Positions 9,884 to 19,830 of a DNA stretch of 64,000 bases are shown here, piece after piece. Below the pieces are notes generated by a model, which saw nothing but the letters and a program-made list of their open reading frames with translations, was not told where the DNA came from and ran no database searches. A program made the translations under genes and the position numbers. Every line of letters starts with the position of its first letter. The first letter of the stretch is position 1. Source of the stretch: Ceratopteris richardii (lineage: Eukaryota; Streptophyta; Polypodiopsida; Polypodiales; Pteridaceae); assembly GCA_020310875.1 (NCBI GenBank), contig CM035408.1, forward strand, positions 144,550,907-144,614,906, given 5' to 3'.

Positions 9884-11462
9884 TTTGCAACTGACGCATG
9901 AATGGTCGTCCCAATATCATCTCATAAGCATGATTTTTTGCAATGTCATAAATGGCGAAGGTATGCTCAAACTCCACACCACAAGTGGTGAGAGATATGC
10001 CTTCTAGTAAGCCTAATGGTTTTTCTATGTGTCCATCAGCCATTTGTAGCTTCATCTTGGTAGGTCTGAGTGCTGGCTTACCCCAACGTTTCCATAAAGC
10101 GGTGGTAGCAATGGCTACTCCGGCTCCTGAATCTAAGATGGCTTTCGTGGTGTAGCCCTGATGGGTTATTGGAAGATACGTGTTACCTTCCTCTCCTTCA
10201 CTTACGTCTCCAATCTTTTCTACGGGTATCTCTAGTACCTTCTTATGTGATCCTATCTGAGAGGAAGTTGTAGCAAGCTCAGGGAATTGATTTGCTACGT
10301 GCTTCCACAATTCTGGTTTTACCTTTAATTCCTCCAGAGTGAGATTACACTGTACTTTAGTGTTCTTGATTACTTCCGTGTTTCTAGGGATTACTGATTC
10401 TTCATTCCTCACTATTATCGTGGGTGCTCTCATACTAATAGACTTTGCTTCCCAAGGTCCTGTGAACTGAGGTAATTCTTGTAAAGAATTGGACTCAAAA
10501 CCTGTGTGTTCGCTCAGTTGCTCTTCCTCTACATCATCGTAAATAGAGGGGATGTCTTGGGGAAATTGTTCCTGCAAGTCGTCTATTTCTTGAATAGGAG
10601 GATGGGTTCCTTGTTCTTTTCTCCACTTTTCTTCTTGGATTTCTCTCAAAAATTCATGTGAATATTTATGTATGGAAGACAGGTTGTCTTGACTTTCTGT
10701 ATTGGGTACTTGAGACAGGGATGGTGCATTCCTTTCCTGTGTCTCGGGGACACTAAGATTCCTATGCTGATCCTTTTTCTCTTTGCTTTCTATCAAGTAT
10801 TCTAGCCTCTCCATTAGTCCTTGAAAGTGTAATTCCGGTTTCGCCATGTTATTCCAATTAAGATATCTAGAGGCTTCGAACAAAGCTTGTGCTAATTCTA
10901 CCATCTTCATGCAAAGTTTAGTTCTCTCAATTTCTAGGTCTGCTCGAGGGTAGTTCTTACTCATTTCATCTACTTGAGGTCCTTCGTTTATTCTTGCTTG
11001 ATATGCGCGAAACATCATGTCTAGATTTTCTGGTATGGGTTCCGCTAAAACTGATCCTGATTTCTGAGCTGGGTTCTCTTGATTCAACTCCTGTGAAGTC
11101 AATTCTAGAATTTTGGCTCTAGATTCCTTGAGACTTCCTTCCAACTCAATTATCCTTTTACTCCATTTTCTCTTAATTCTTTCTCTGGAATCTTTCCAAG
11201 ATTTCGTCTTTTTACTGCTAGATTCTGCAACTTCACTAGTTCCGGCTATCTTCTCCTGATTAAGCTGTTGGTTCTGTAATAGCGCCTGGGCTCTAGTTAT
11301 AGCTTGGATAGGCACGTATGTAGGGTTGGATCCATCTGCGTTGTTTACAATACCTATCACGTTGATCGGTGTCACATTTGACACATTAGCAGGGTTCTTA
11401 GGACAATCTTTGATTATGTGCTCTTTGCCACAATGGGCACAAAAGCCTTGGATGTTATAGTA
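9861..11462 (-). CDS. Gypsy-B gag C-terminus and retropepsin-like protease
   Basis: A 507-aa open frame (from 11384) preceded by a zinc knuckle C-A-H-C-GKEHIIKDC at about 11395-11445. A lysine/glutamate-rich helical segment (RERIKRKWSKRIIELEGSL) comes next, then a long linker, then the protease: TTKAILDSGAGVAIATT with the DSG active site, and YEMILGRPFMRQLQ for the LLGRPFL motif. The frame is lost by a one-base change near 9870. A TAG at 11465-11463 separates it from upstream gag. Confidence 0.85.
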   Translation of the reverse strand, partial: YYNIQGFCAHCGKEHIIKDCPKNPANVSNVTPINVIGIVNNADGSNPTYVPIQAITRAQALLQNQQLNQEKIAGTSEVAESSSKKTKSWKDSRERIKRKWSKRIIELEGSLKESRAKILELTSQELNQENPAQKSGSVLAEPIPENLDMMFRAYQARINEGPQVDEMSKNYPRADLEIERTKLCMKMVELAQALFEASRYLNWNNMAKPELHFQGLMERLEYLIESKEKKDQHRNLSVPETQERNAPSLSQVPNTESQDNLSSIHKYSHEFLREIQEEKWRKEQGTHPPIQEIDDLQEQFPQDIPSIYDDVEEEQLSEHTGFESNSLQELPQFTGPWEAKSISMRAPTIIVRNEESVIPRNTEVIKNTKVQCNLTLEELKVKPELWKHVANQFPELATTSSQIGSHKKVLEIPVEKIGDVSEGEEGNTYLPITHQGYTTKAILDSGAGVAIATTALWKRWGKPALRPTKMKLQMADGHIEKPLGLLEGISLTTCGVEFEHTFAIYDIAKNHAYEMILGRPFMRQLQIVQDLGN

Positions 11463-12926
11463 CTATGATTGCCCTACTATCGGAGGATGTGGACAATCCT
11501 TTATGAAATGATCTCCTTGGCACCTAAAGCATGGTCCTCTAGGGTCTTGTGGTCTTTGCTGTCTCAATTGGGGCCGTGGATTTGGGTTTGTGTACATCAC
11601 ATTAGCGTATTCGGGCTCCCAACTAGGTTCCACTGGTGGACTATCATAGTGATATGTCTCCACGTGTTCTGGTGACCCTGTGTAATAAGCGGGTGGACTA
11701 TCTACATGAGTAGAGTCAAAACTGTTTGAGTTCGGGTCACCCTCTGTGATCAAAGGTGAAGAAGGCACTAAGGCCCTACTTAGGTTCTCTTCTGCAACAG
11801 CGTATTTGACTGAGATGACATTCGCTGGTGGGGGTGGCTGTTGAGCTAAGACAGGTTGAGGTCTCTGTTGAGCCTGATATGGGTAGTTTTGAGGAGGCCT
11901 ATAGTAATAAGGTTGTGCATTGTATTGGCCTTGATACCTACCTGGCTGCGGGTATGCCTGCGGGTAGTTTTGTCTTACTGCTTGTTTGTTGTATGGGCAA
12001 TCCTGAGCCGTGTGATTTGTGTATCTTCTCTCAATCGTACAGTATTGGCCACTAGGGTTGGCTTGAATTTGTGTTGCATTGGGACACACATTCGCCACAT
12101 GATTTCCACCACAAGTGTAACAACGTACGTTAGTTGTTAACTTAGGCATCTGTTTACTAGAAACTCCTAGTTTCTGGGCCACTTTTTCTGCTAGGTCCTC
12201 TATCGAGCTAGACAATTTTGTGGATGCTAGAGAAGAACAGTCCGAGTCCTTGTAGACTTTTGAGAGTTCCAACTCGTCTCCTAAGTTGTCCTCAATGTCT
12301 ATGCAAATTCTTACACACTGCTCTAGCGTTCTGGGTTCTTTTAAGTACACATAGGAGCGTAGTTTAGAGCTCAACAAGCCGTCTAGAAACAATGACACTT
12401 GTTTGGCCTGTGAGGGTAGCTCTTGCATTGGACATCTTTCAACATATTGTCTAAACCTACGTCCTGCGAGTCTAACTGTTTCATGAGGGGTCTGTTTGAA
12501 GCTATGAATCAACGAAGACATGTCATGTCTAATCCCACTTTTAGAGAATTCAGTGATGAATGACTCTAAAAAGTGATGGATGTCTCTAAATTGCCTCTGT
12601 TGCAAAGGTTGGAACCAAGTTAAAGTTGTGTTCTTTAACGTTAGTCCAAATGCGTTGTATTGCGTGAACATGTCTACGACTTGTTTTGCTCTTAGTACTT
12701 GCTTGAATTCTGCAACATGGTCATAGGGATCTCCTGTCCCATCAAAATAATTTTTCATTGATTTTACTAATTGAGTGGGTCTCAATATTCTTGCATGTTC
12801 ACGTGGTCTAGGTAGAGGAAAATCATCTCTACCACCTAGTATTCCATGTTCCCTTTGTCTATCCGCTCTATTAGTGTCCGTGGTTGTTCTATCTCTCCCT
12901 ATGGGGTGATTGAAACTTACTTCCGG
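11463..12926 (-). CDS. Gypsy-B gag: capsid domain and zinc knuckles
   Basis: The capsid (retrotransposon gag) region runs from RPTQLVKSMKNYFDGTGD through LTWFQPLQQRQFRDI to LRSYVYLKEPRTLEQC. It is followed by a Pro/Gln/Tyr-rich linker and knuckles CYTCGGNHVANVC and CFRCQGDHFIKDC. Both are CX2CX3HX4C, one residue shorter than the usual knuckle. The frame is open upstream to a TGA at about 12927, where gypsy-D has an Arg codon. It ends at the TAG at 11465-11463. Confidence 0.85.
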   Translation of the reverse strand, partial: PEVSFNHPIGRDRTTTDTNRADRQREHGILGGRDDFPLPRPREHARILRPTQLVKSMKNYFDGTGDPYDHVAEFKQVLRAKQVVDMFTQYNAFGLTLKNTTLTWFQPLQQRQFRDIHHFLESFITEFSKSGIRHDMSSLIHSFKQTPHETVRLAGRRFRQYVERCPMQELPSQAKQVSLFLDGLLSSKLRSYVYLKEPRTLEQCVRICIDIEDNLGDELELSKVYKDSDCSSLASTKLSSSIEDLAEKVAQKLGVSSKQMPKLTTNVRCYTCGGNHVANVCPNATQIQANPSGQYCTIERRYTNHTAQDCPYNKQAVRQNYPQAYPQPGRYQGQYNAQPYYYRPPQNYPYQAQQRPQPVLAQQPPPPANVISVKYAVAEENLSRALVPSSPLITEGDPNSNSFDSTHVDSPPAYYTGSPEHVETYHYDSPPVEPSWEPEYANVMYTNPNPRPQLRQQRPQDPRGPCFRCQGDHFIKDCPHPPIVGQS

Positions 12927-13774
12927 TCAATCTTTGTTCTTCTCTCTTTGATTACCATGGGCTGAGGATGTTCCTGCCCCTTGTTGGTTCACGTTTACGT
13001 TTGTTCGTGATGGAGGGAATACCAATTCACCTCTCCATGTGTACGTGTTTCTAGCGTGGTCAGGTACCACAAAGACTCTTTCTGAAGTCTCATCCAGGTA
13101 TACAACCTTTCCAGGTGTATCCGGGTCCTTGAACTCGTAGATTATAATGGAGCCTACCTCGCTAGGTTGTTCCGTTCTGTATCTCCAAAATGCTTCGTCA
13201 CTTTCTTTATTTACAAACAACTCTATGCTTCTGTTGTCCTGAGGGTTCCATTCTCGAACTAGTACTCGTTCCCTCTAGGTGTTCTAGGTTCTTCTATTGG
13301 CTCTTTTCCTTGTGCTCTCGTTTCTGTTTCTAACTGAATCATGCCAAACTCATTCGTATTGTTTGGTTGCGTACTTAAGATATACATCGTTCCTTCCTTG
13401 TCTATGTATGCATCTCTTTCGAATTTCACCACTGGACGTTCCAATCCAATGGGTTGATCGGGATTATGCATTTGCACCACTTGTCTTCGCAAACCATCCT
13501 CATAGATGCGGGCACCTAAGCGGTTGGTTCAGAGAAATTCTAACTGAGTCCTATAGGGTCCTTCTGGTCTTTCTAAGTATGCTACATTTGACCCTCCTTC
13601 TAGTCTTTCAGTGCTAAATGCCATTTCTGATTCACTCGTATCTGAGCTCTCGTAAGGGTTATTACTATTCAATTGTTGAGCCCACGATCGAGCAGTAGTG
13701 CCTACACTTGCTTCTGATGATCTAAGGCTTCGTCGGTCTGACTTACCTATATGTTTGCCCGACCTAAGGTTCAT
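12927..13774 (-). pseudogene. Gypsy-B gag N-terminal region
   Basis: It begins MNLRSGKHIGKS at 13774, matching the gypsy-D start MNLRSGRHLGKD. It runs through SWAQQL, a Ser/Asp/Glu segment, then RLGARIYEDGLRRQV, VKFERDAYIDKEGTMY and VVYLDETSERVFVVP. It is broken by a TGA at 13531-13529 (gypsy-D has CGG), a small deletion near 13255, and a TGA near 12927. The role of this N-terminal extension before capsid is unknown. It is collinear with gypsy-D. Confidence 0.75.
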
Positions 13775-15620
13775 TAATTTTCTTCCTTACACACTCAGTA
13801 CATGCTCAGTCAAAGATTCTTTGTTATTACTTTCTTAATTCTTTTTAAATTTCTTTAGATTCTTGTCTTGATGTATGCGTCAGGAATTCGACTTTCTGTG
13901 GTACTTTGAGTTCTCGTTCCGTCAGACTTATGTTCTTTCCTTTAGGTTTTCGTATCACATACCTTTACTTTTAGTCTTGGACTTGAAAAATTTAGTCTCT
14001 TGAACTTGAGGCGTTCCTATCGTCTTTAATCCACAATGCTAACGTTTAGCCTAAGCTAAGAATTGACTGAGGGGGTTGAGTAATCTTCCAACCTCGAGTC
14101 AGCTTTTCCGGTTGCTCTGATGCCCAAGAAGCCGCGCTTCCCAAGATTTATGCCCTTCTCTGCCTTGCTTTGGTTGCCCTTGATTGCCTTTGCTAGACCT
14201 GGAAGAATCCAATATTAGACCAATATCACAATGGATGATCAAGCACTTGAGTATATACACTTTGAAAGTCCCTTAACTTCTGGCAAAATTTTTTTTCCCA
14301 AGGTCCCCTTTCTTTCCTAGTCCCACTGATGTTCAACCTCAAATTAGCTTATCAACGTATTCTTTATGAAAAAAGTAGTTGAGGTCACGTAGTACTCATC
14401 AAGAGCTTTCTAATGAGCTAGTAAGCTCAAAAAACGGACTTCGGATGAAAAAGATATGACCGTTCAGGCCCTGGGGGGTGAAAACTGACAAACAGGTTTC
14501 TCTTCAATTATGAGCTAAGGGGTCTCCTATGAGTCTAATCACCCAAAAATTTCCCAAAAATAGCCCCAAAATTGGCCAAAAATTGAAACCTTAAAATTTG
14601 CGTGTGGGTGAGCAATCGCAATGGTCTGCAACAATCGCGATGGTCTGGGACCATCGCGATGGTTTGAAGTGCACAGTCACGATGGTCTAAATGTGAGCAA
14701 ATTGCGATGGTCGGGGTGAGGCGTCGCGATGGTCTGACTGAGTGAACAATTGCGATGGCCTCAGTCAATGGTCAACGTGAACCGTCACGATGGTCCGAAA
14801 TGAACCATCGTGATGGTCACAGATGCGATGGCGTGAGCCAATCGCGATGGTCCAAATTTTGAATTGTCGCGATGGTGTAAGGGTCTCGTCGCGATGGCGT
14901 CGCTAGTGAGCAATCGTGATGGTCTAGCTTGCCACGTGGCACTATCGAGGCGATGGCATGGGCCAATTGCGATGGCGTGGGGTCGACAGGATCGTCACGA
15001 TGGTCAATGACCATCGCGATGGTTCAAGTGAACCGCCGCGATGGCGTGAGACCGTCGCGATGGTCCGGCCGAGCCGTCGCGATGGCGTGAGCCAATCGCG
15101 ATGGTGTGACACAATCGCGATGGTCTGAGACCGTTGCGATGGTCCACCAAAATGCAATTTTTTGAGATGAGTCTGTGGATTCCTAGAGGCGCAAGGGTCG
15201 CCTACACGCCCATGAACTCGCTTACTTCAAATTCCGAACTTGGCAAACCATCGCGATGGTCTGACACACTCGGCAGATTTCTGACAGAAAGTGAATTTTT
15301 ACCTTTTCCAAGCTTTCCTGATGCACTAGAGCTCTGTACCTGCAAGAAAACTCAAAAACACACAAGTACACACAAGCTCAAAAGCTCTCTCTCTCTTGCA
15401 CATGCACAAATGAGGGGAATTGAGGAGAATGGGTGGATATGGTGAATTTTCTGATTTTATTGGAGTTGGAGATGATGATGCGGTGATGAAGATGGAGTGT
15501 GGGGAAGGTGAAAAACACTAAAAACTAACTAAAAACTAACTAAAAACAACAAAAACTGAAATTTTTACCTTCCAACACCACTTCTTGCTATACTCTTACC
15601 ATCACACATTCGTCCTAGAC
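13775..15620 (-). promoter_or_regulatory. Gypsy-B 5' leader (noncoding)
   Basis: Untranslated leader between the PBS and gag. The gag-proximal half shares blocks with the gypsy-D leader (for example CGGACTTCGGATGAAAAAG near 14435). The PBS-proximal half is a repeat array (next entry) plus unique sequence. Short ORFs here are products of the repeats. Confidence 0.7.
14610..15265 (-). repeat. Tandem ATCGCGATGGTC-type array in gypsy-B leader
   Basis: Dozens of irregularly spaced copies of a unit centred on ATCGCGATGGTC (or GACCATCGCGAT) fill about 650 bp. The core ATCGCGAT is a perfect 8-bp palindrome. Many copies read ATCGTGAT or ATCACGAT or ATTGCGAT, consistent with CpG decay. Spacers of 5-25 bp vary. 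Confidence 0.85.
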
Positions 15621-15642
15621 TCGATCCCCGGCAACGGTGCCA
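15621..15642 (-). other. Primer-binding site, tRNA-Asp type (gypsy-B)
   Basis: On the minus strand it reads TGGCACCGTTGCCGGGGATC, complementary to the 3' end of plant tRNA-Asp with one mismatch from the usual TGGCGCC start. It lies 7 bases inside the LTR end, as expected for a 5' LTR. Confidence 0.85.
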
Positions 15643-15649
15643 AATTTGG

Positions 15650-16289
15650 TGTTGCTCTAGCACAATGGTGAGAACCACGTTAAGAAGCTCCACCTCCTTA
15701 ATGTCAGTCCGCGGAAGAGATAGGAGTGATATGAAGATTGTGAATGTAAGATGAAGTGAGAGTGAAGGTGAGAAGCATAGAGGTGCACACACACATACAC
15801 ACACACTACAAAGAGACAAGCAAGACACAATGGAAGGTGAGAAATCAACTCTATTTCTCAAGATCTCAATTACAAGCTCAAAATAGCTCTAAGCTCACAC
15901 TAACCAACCTAAAAAATGAGCTCTCTAGCTCATTTTATAGATTCTAGACTAGTTTTGACCGGTTTCACATCTAGTGACCGGCATAGTTAAAAAATAGGTC
16001 CTATGCGCTATTTGAGAGGGTAAACGGTGTCTAAAAATAACCAAAATTGATACGCTCATTCTACCTAAGCTCCTCAAGCTCGAGGACTCCTCGGCTTGCA
16101 CAAAATGGAGCTAGAAATTAAGGAGAGGGTTTTTCTATATTACATATGTTACAATAGTGATAAAAATCACTGTTGGAGGTTTTTGAAAAGTATTTATAAA
16201 ACATAATTCTTTTGAAAAAAGATCCGACTGACTCCCTGCTCTGTCTTTACATGCTTCCGCGTCTTCTATGCCTCTAGCTGCTGCCAACA
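15650..16289 (-). repeat. Gypsy-B 5' LTR (640 bp)
   Basis: TG...CA ends. It is the reverse complement of 33009-33649 with scattered differences, so the two are the LTR pair of one element now in opposite orientations. On the minus strand it contains a TATA box (TATAAAAT near 15930-15944) and the U3 hairpin CGAGGAGTCCTCG seen also in gypsy-D. Confidence 0.9.
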
Positions 16290-16313
16290 TGGTCTCTCTA
16301 TTATAGTCAAGTA

Positions 16314-16459
16314 TGTGGGATTTGAACTCATGACCTACAAGCTAGGAGTATGATGGGCTAACCACTTGCCCCAAAAGCCATGGTTGAGGATTACTTCCTA
16401 ATCCTCCCTCTTAGGGTGTGGTTCAACCATCTCTTGCTGGTTATATCTTGAGTCTAACA
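16314..16459 (-). repeat. TRIM 3' terminal repeat
   Basis: 146 bp, TGTGGGATTTG...GAGTCTAACA on the plus strand, nearly identical to 16996-17141. Confidence 0.85.
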
Positions 16460-16995
16460 CTCTCTTCCCCTTCTAGAGATCATTGTTCTCAATGATCAAT
16501 CCTTGCTCTCCCCATGGATTGATGTCCTCACCCTCGCATAGTCTCTTGAACCATCTTGTCCTCAACCTTGGTCTCTTGAGCCTTGCCTTTCCGCATCTTG
16601 GCCACTTTGCCTATAGACTTGCCTTGCTCTCAACCTTGGTGTCTTGAGCCTTGCCTTTCCACTTCTTGGCCACTTGCCTACGGACTTGCCTTGCTCTCAA
16701 CCTTGGTATCTTGAACCTTGCCTTTCCACTTCTTGGCAACTAGCCTACGGACTTGCCTTCCTCTCAACCCCAATCTCTTGAACCTGGTTCTCACCCATGC
16801 TAGGTATCTTGGATCCACAATCTAGTTTCTCCATTGGAATGCTTGTTCTGAGAGCTTTCCAACGGTATATTACATGTCGAAATCCGACCTACGGATTGGG
16901 AGATACACTCAAATCTTTGTTAAGCTTACCTTTGAAATCGACGCGCGCGCCTTCCATCCGCTTTGCCCATCTACTTCCTTAGCTCTGATACCAAT

Positions 16996-17141
16996 TGTGG
17001 GATTTGAACTCATGACCTACCAGCTAGGAGTATGATGTGCTAACCACTTGCCCCGAAAGCCATGGTTGAGGATTACTTCTTAATCCTCCCTCTTAGGGTG
17101 TGGTTCAACCATCTCCTGCTGGTTATATCTTGAGTCTAACA
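16996..17141 (-). repeat. TRIM 5' terminal repeat
   Basis: 146 bp; partner of 16314-16459, adjacent to the tRNA-iMet primer site at 16981-16993. Confidence 0.85.
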
Positions 17142-17704
17142 TTGTACTGCTCATATCGCAGTCATTTCTCCACCATTTTCAATATTCTATAACTTGTTGG
17201 GTTCAGCTCCACCTTATCTACATGATCACAAATTTGAAGACACTCTATTCAGCCAATTTAGAGAAAACCGCATTGAAGCACTCACTAGTCAAACTCTACA
17301 GAGGTCCTAAAAAATCGAGAGTAATGACTCAATTGCTAAGTTGATTGCTCTGTGTATAGTGCATCCTTTTACGTGATTCCACTTGGAGTCATTAGCTTAC
17401 TAAGATAATTAGATAAATCTAAAAGGAATTTTTCTAATTCCTATTGTATTGGAAGCATTGAGCATTACAAGCAGCAGGTGTGTGAACAAAAATACAAGGT
17501 TTTCATTAATCCTTCAAGTTGGAAGTAGTCTGATTCGGTTCAATCATTTCTCACATCATTTCCAAAGTACATAGGCACTTCTATAGTGTCCTTGGAGAGC
17601 TAAGAGGGCCCACAACTCAATTCTGAAGCTACAAGGGGCTATTATTAAGCATGATATGGCATTACCTACTCATTTCTTGGAGCGTCCATCCATCTTTCCC
17701 AACA
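17142..17704 (+). repeat. Copia-1 5' LTR, distal part
   Basis: Matches the copia-1 3' LTR pieces (22465-22598 and 27426-27844) and ends CCCAACA just before the primer site. The missing first part of this LTR is 33650-34095 in reverse orientation, plus 16290-16313. The LTR was split by gypsy-B and by the TRIM. Confidence 0.85.
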
Positions 17705-17731
17705 CTGGTATTAGAGCAAAGCTAAGGTAAA

Positions 17732-18230
17732 ATGGGAGATGGTTTTCCTTCCTTCATTGATAAATTGGATAGGAAAAACTATCAAGCATGGTCCTTGAGG
17801 ATGAAGACATACTTGCAAGGAAGAAGCCTCTATGGATACATCTCAGGAGATGAGGAGATGCCCATATTCAGAAGCAAAGGACAACCTACAAGAGAGGAGC
17901 ATGAAAGACTCAACACATGGTGTGCCAAGGATCCATTAGCAAGGTCCTACTTACTTAACTCAATCTCTGATTTTCTTCTTCCACATATTAGGAACTTTAA
18001 GACATCCCAAGAGACTTGGGAAACATTGTCTTCTTATTTATTTTCCAACACAAGGGCTAGGAAGAACCAATTGTGGATTGAGTTAAAAAGCAACCCAAGC
18101 AAAGCATCTCAGAGTATGTGACCAAAGTCAAAGATGTAGTAGATCCCTTGGCAAGCATAGGTGAAGAAATTGAAGAGGAGAAAATTGTAAGAGAAGTAAC
18201 CAATGGTAAGCTGATGACAAAACAATTGCC
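17732..18230 (+). pseudogene. Copia-1 gag, N-terminal part
   Basis: A copia gag (UBN2-type) starting MGDGFPSFIDKLDRKNYQAW with the typical NYxxW motif. It continues through LNSISDFLLPHI and SQETWETLSSYLF. A frameshift around 18105-18120 ends the open frame (128 codons). The next 110 bp continue the gag helices in another frame. Confidence 0.8.
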
Positions 18231-18941
18231 ATGGACTTGTACATGGACATGCAGATTCTAGACCTTACCACACTCATGGGGCAACTATTTACCCATGAAG
18301 CCAAGCTCAACAAGAATGGAGATTCATCAAGAGGTAATAGATCTTCAGCCCTATACACTGATAAAAGTAAGTCCAAAGAGAAAGGGAAGAAAAAGAAGGT
18401 TGAAGATGAAGGAACTACCTCCCAAGCCAACTATGCAGGGAGCGGTAGAACCTCAAGAGGAAGGGGCAGAGGAGGTAAGAAAGGTAGGGGGAGACCCTAT
18501 ACCTCCTCACCATGTAATATTTGTGGATTGTCAAATCATACTACAGATGAGTGTTACAGGAACTTCCAGAGAGGTAGAGGTTATAAAAAAGGTGGATATA
18601 CACAATCAAGAGGAAGATTCAATCATCATCAAGGTTACAACAACAACTACAACAACAACTACAACAACAACTACAACAACAACTACAACAACAGCTACAA
18701 TAGCAACTACCAAGGAGGCTACAAATCAAGGAAAGATTACAAAGACTACACAGAGGAGCAAAAATATTCTCTTTTGATCATGAAAATGACTTCAAAACCA
18801 GGTATAAATGATGAACATCTCTTCGACATTGATTCAGGATGTTCAAACCATGTGGCAGGCAATGTAGCTCTTCTCTCTGACCTTGAGGAACCAAAGGGTA
18901 AGCATCAGTACAAACAGGTGATGATACCAAGCACTCAGTGA
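18231..18941 (+). pseudogene. Copia-1 gag C-terminus and protease
   Basis: A 236-aa frame with a basic, Gly/Arg-rich stretch, the knuckle CNICGLSNHTTDEC (CX2CX4HX4C), and a perfect (AACAACTAC)n microsatellite at about 18640-18700 that codes for repeated Tyr-Asn-Asn units. The protease active site LFDIDSGCSNHVAGN (DSG) follows. The frame is lost after SDLEEPKGKHQYK. The Asn/Tyr repeat is probably replication slippage within coding sequence. Confidence 0.8.
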
Positions 18942-19360
18942 TTAAAGTAGGAAATGTTAAGACGTCTGATGGAAACAAGAATCTATTGAGTAGGGTTCTA
19001 TATGTACCTACAATTACCAAGAATTTGATGAGTGTTGGAAAGATTGTGGAAAAGGGTTTGCAGGTCAGGTTCAACCAATATGGAGCATTTGTGGATGATT
19101 CCCAACATGGATTCAAGAGAATTGCCAAAGGAGAAAAGACAGGTAGATTATTTACTTTTGAACTTGAAGATACAAGGAATATTGCACTTTATAGTTACAA
19201 AGATCAAACATTATCAGAGCTTGAAATTCAGCATAAGAGATTAGGGCATGTTGGTGAAAGAACCTTAAAACAGATATGTAGAGATCAATGTGTGCTTGGG
19301 ATACCTAATGTATCCAAGCAACACATGATTTATAAATGTGGTGCTTGTCAAATCTCATAG
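18938..19360 (+). pseudogene. Copia-1 protease end and GAG-pre-integrase domain
   Basis: A 140-aa frame. It opens with the second half of the protease (VGNVKTSDGNKNLLSRVLYVP, ITKNLMSVGKI). It ends with the HHCC zinc module of copia integrase, with H in HKRLGHVG and C-x2-C in YKCGACQ. The frame slips at 19355, where integrase proper continues in the +1 frame. Confidence 0.8.
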
Positions 19361-19830
19361 GTTACCCTTCTCAAGGAAAGGCTACATGCATGAGGACTAC
19401 CTAGAGGTTGTCCATACAGATGTATGGGGGCCAAGTAAGGATCCCTCAATCTCTAGATCAAGGTATTATGTATCTTTCATTGATGATCACAATAGGTGGA
19501 CTGTATTGTACTTTATGAAGCACAAAGATGAAGTGTTCAGTTGCTTTAAAAAGTATCTTGCACTTGTTGAGAACCAAACAGGGAGAAACCTAAAGAGACT
19601 AAGGTCAAATGGAGTAGGTGAGTACTTCTCAAATGATTTTGATGCATTCTTGTAGGACAGAGGAATCAAGAGAGAAATTACAACAAGGTCTACCCCTGAG
19701 CAAAATGGGGTGGTAGAGAGGAGAAATAGATTAATTGTTGAAACAACTAGGTCAATGTTAAATGAGAAAAAACTATCTAATTACTTGCAGGAGAGAGTGT
19801 ATCTACTACCACTTATCTTGTAAACAGGTT
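19338..19830 (+). pseudogene. Copia-1 integrase core
   Basis: The core begins LEVVHTDVWGPSKDPS (first catalytic Asp), then YYVSFIDDHNRWTVLY and LRSNGVGEYFSNDF (second Asp replaced: the usual SDxGGE reads SNGVGE). A TAG follows at 19653-19655. Past it come STPEQNGVVERRNR with the catalytic Glu in VER, and LLIVETTRSML. Frame is lost before 19829. Confidence 0.8.

Larger units (their letters stand above)
6533..16289 (-). mobile_element. Gypsy-B, 5' part (LTR to integrase core)
   Basis: Read on the minus strand: LTR (16289-15650), tRNA-Asp-type PBS, repeat-filled leader, gag, protease, RT, RNase H, and integrase cut at 6533. Its 3' part is at 28709-33649 on the plus strand. The outer flank of this LTR is TGGTC (16290-16294), and the flank of the 3' LTR is GACCA (33650-33654). 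These are reverse complements, as expected for one target duplication split by an inversion. Total length without the lost piece is about 14.7 kb. Confidence 0.85.
16314..17141 (-). mobile_element. TRIM (terminal-repeat retrotransposon in miniature)
   Basis: An 828-bp noncoding element with 146-bp direct terminal repeats at 16314-16459 and 16996-17141. Read on the minus strand, the 5' repeat is followed two bases later by TGGTATCAGAGCT (16993-16981), a perfect initiator-Met primer site. The 3' repeat is preceded by a purine tract AGAAGGGGAAGAGAG (about 16460-16474). The interior holds about three tandem ~65-bp units (CTTGCC..CTCTCAACCTTGG) at 16550-16780 and no coding sequence. It lies inside the copia-1 5' LTR. 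A clean target duplication is not visible. Confidence 0.85.

Noticed and set aside
14610..15265. CRISPR-like array
   Set aside because: Units are degenerate, spacers vary irregularly, the setting is a plant retrotransposon leader, and no cas genes exist.
15565..15861. Small hydrophobic ORFs repeated near 33438-33665
   Set aside because: They fall in the gypsy-B LTRs and primer region; CA/GT-rich LTR sequence explains them.
16797..16982. 61-aa plus-strand ORF in the TRIM
   Set aside because: Lies in the noncoding interior and overlaps the primer site; no family resemblance.
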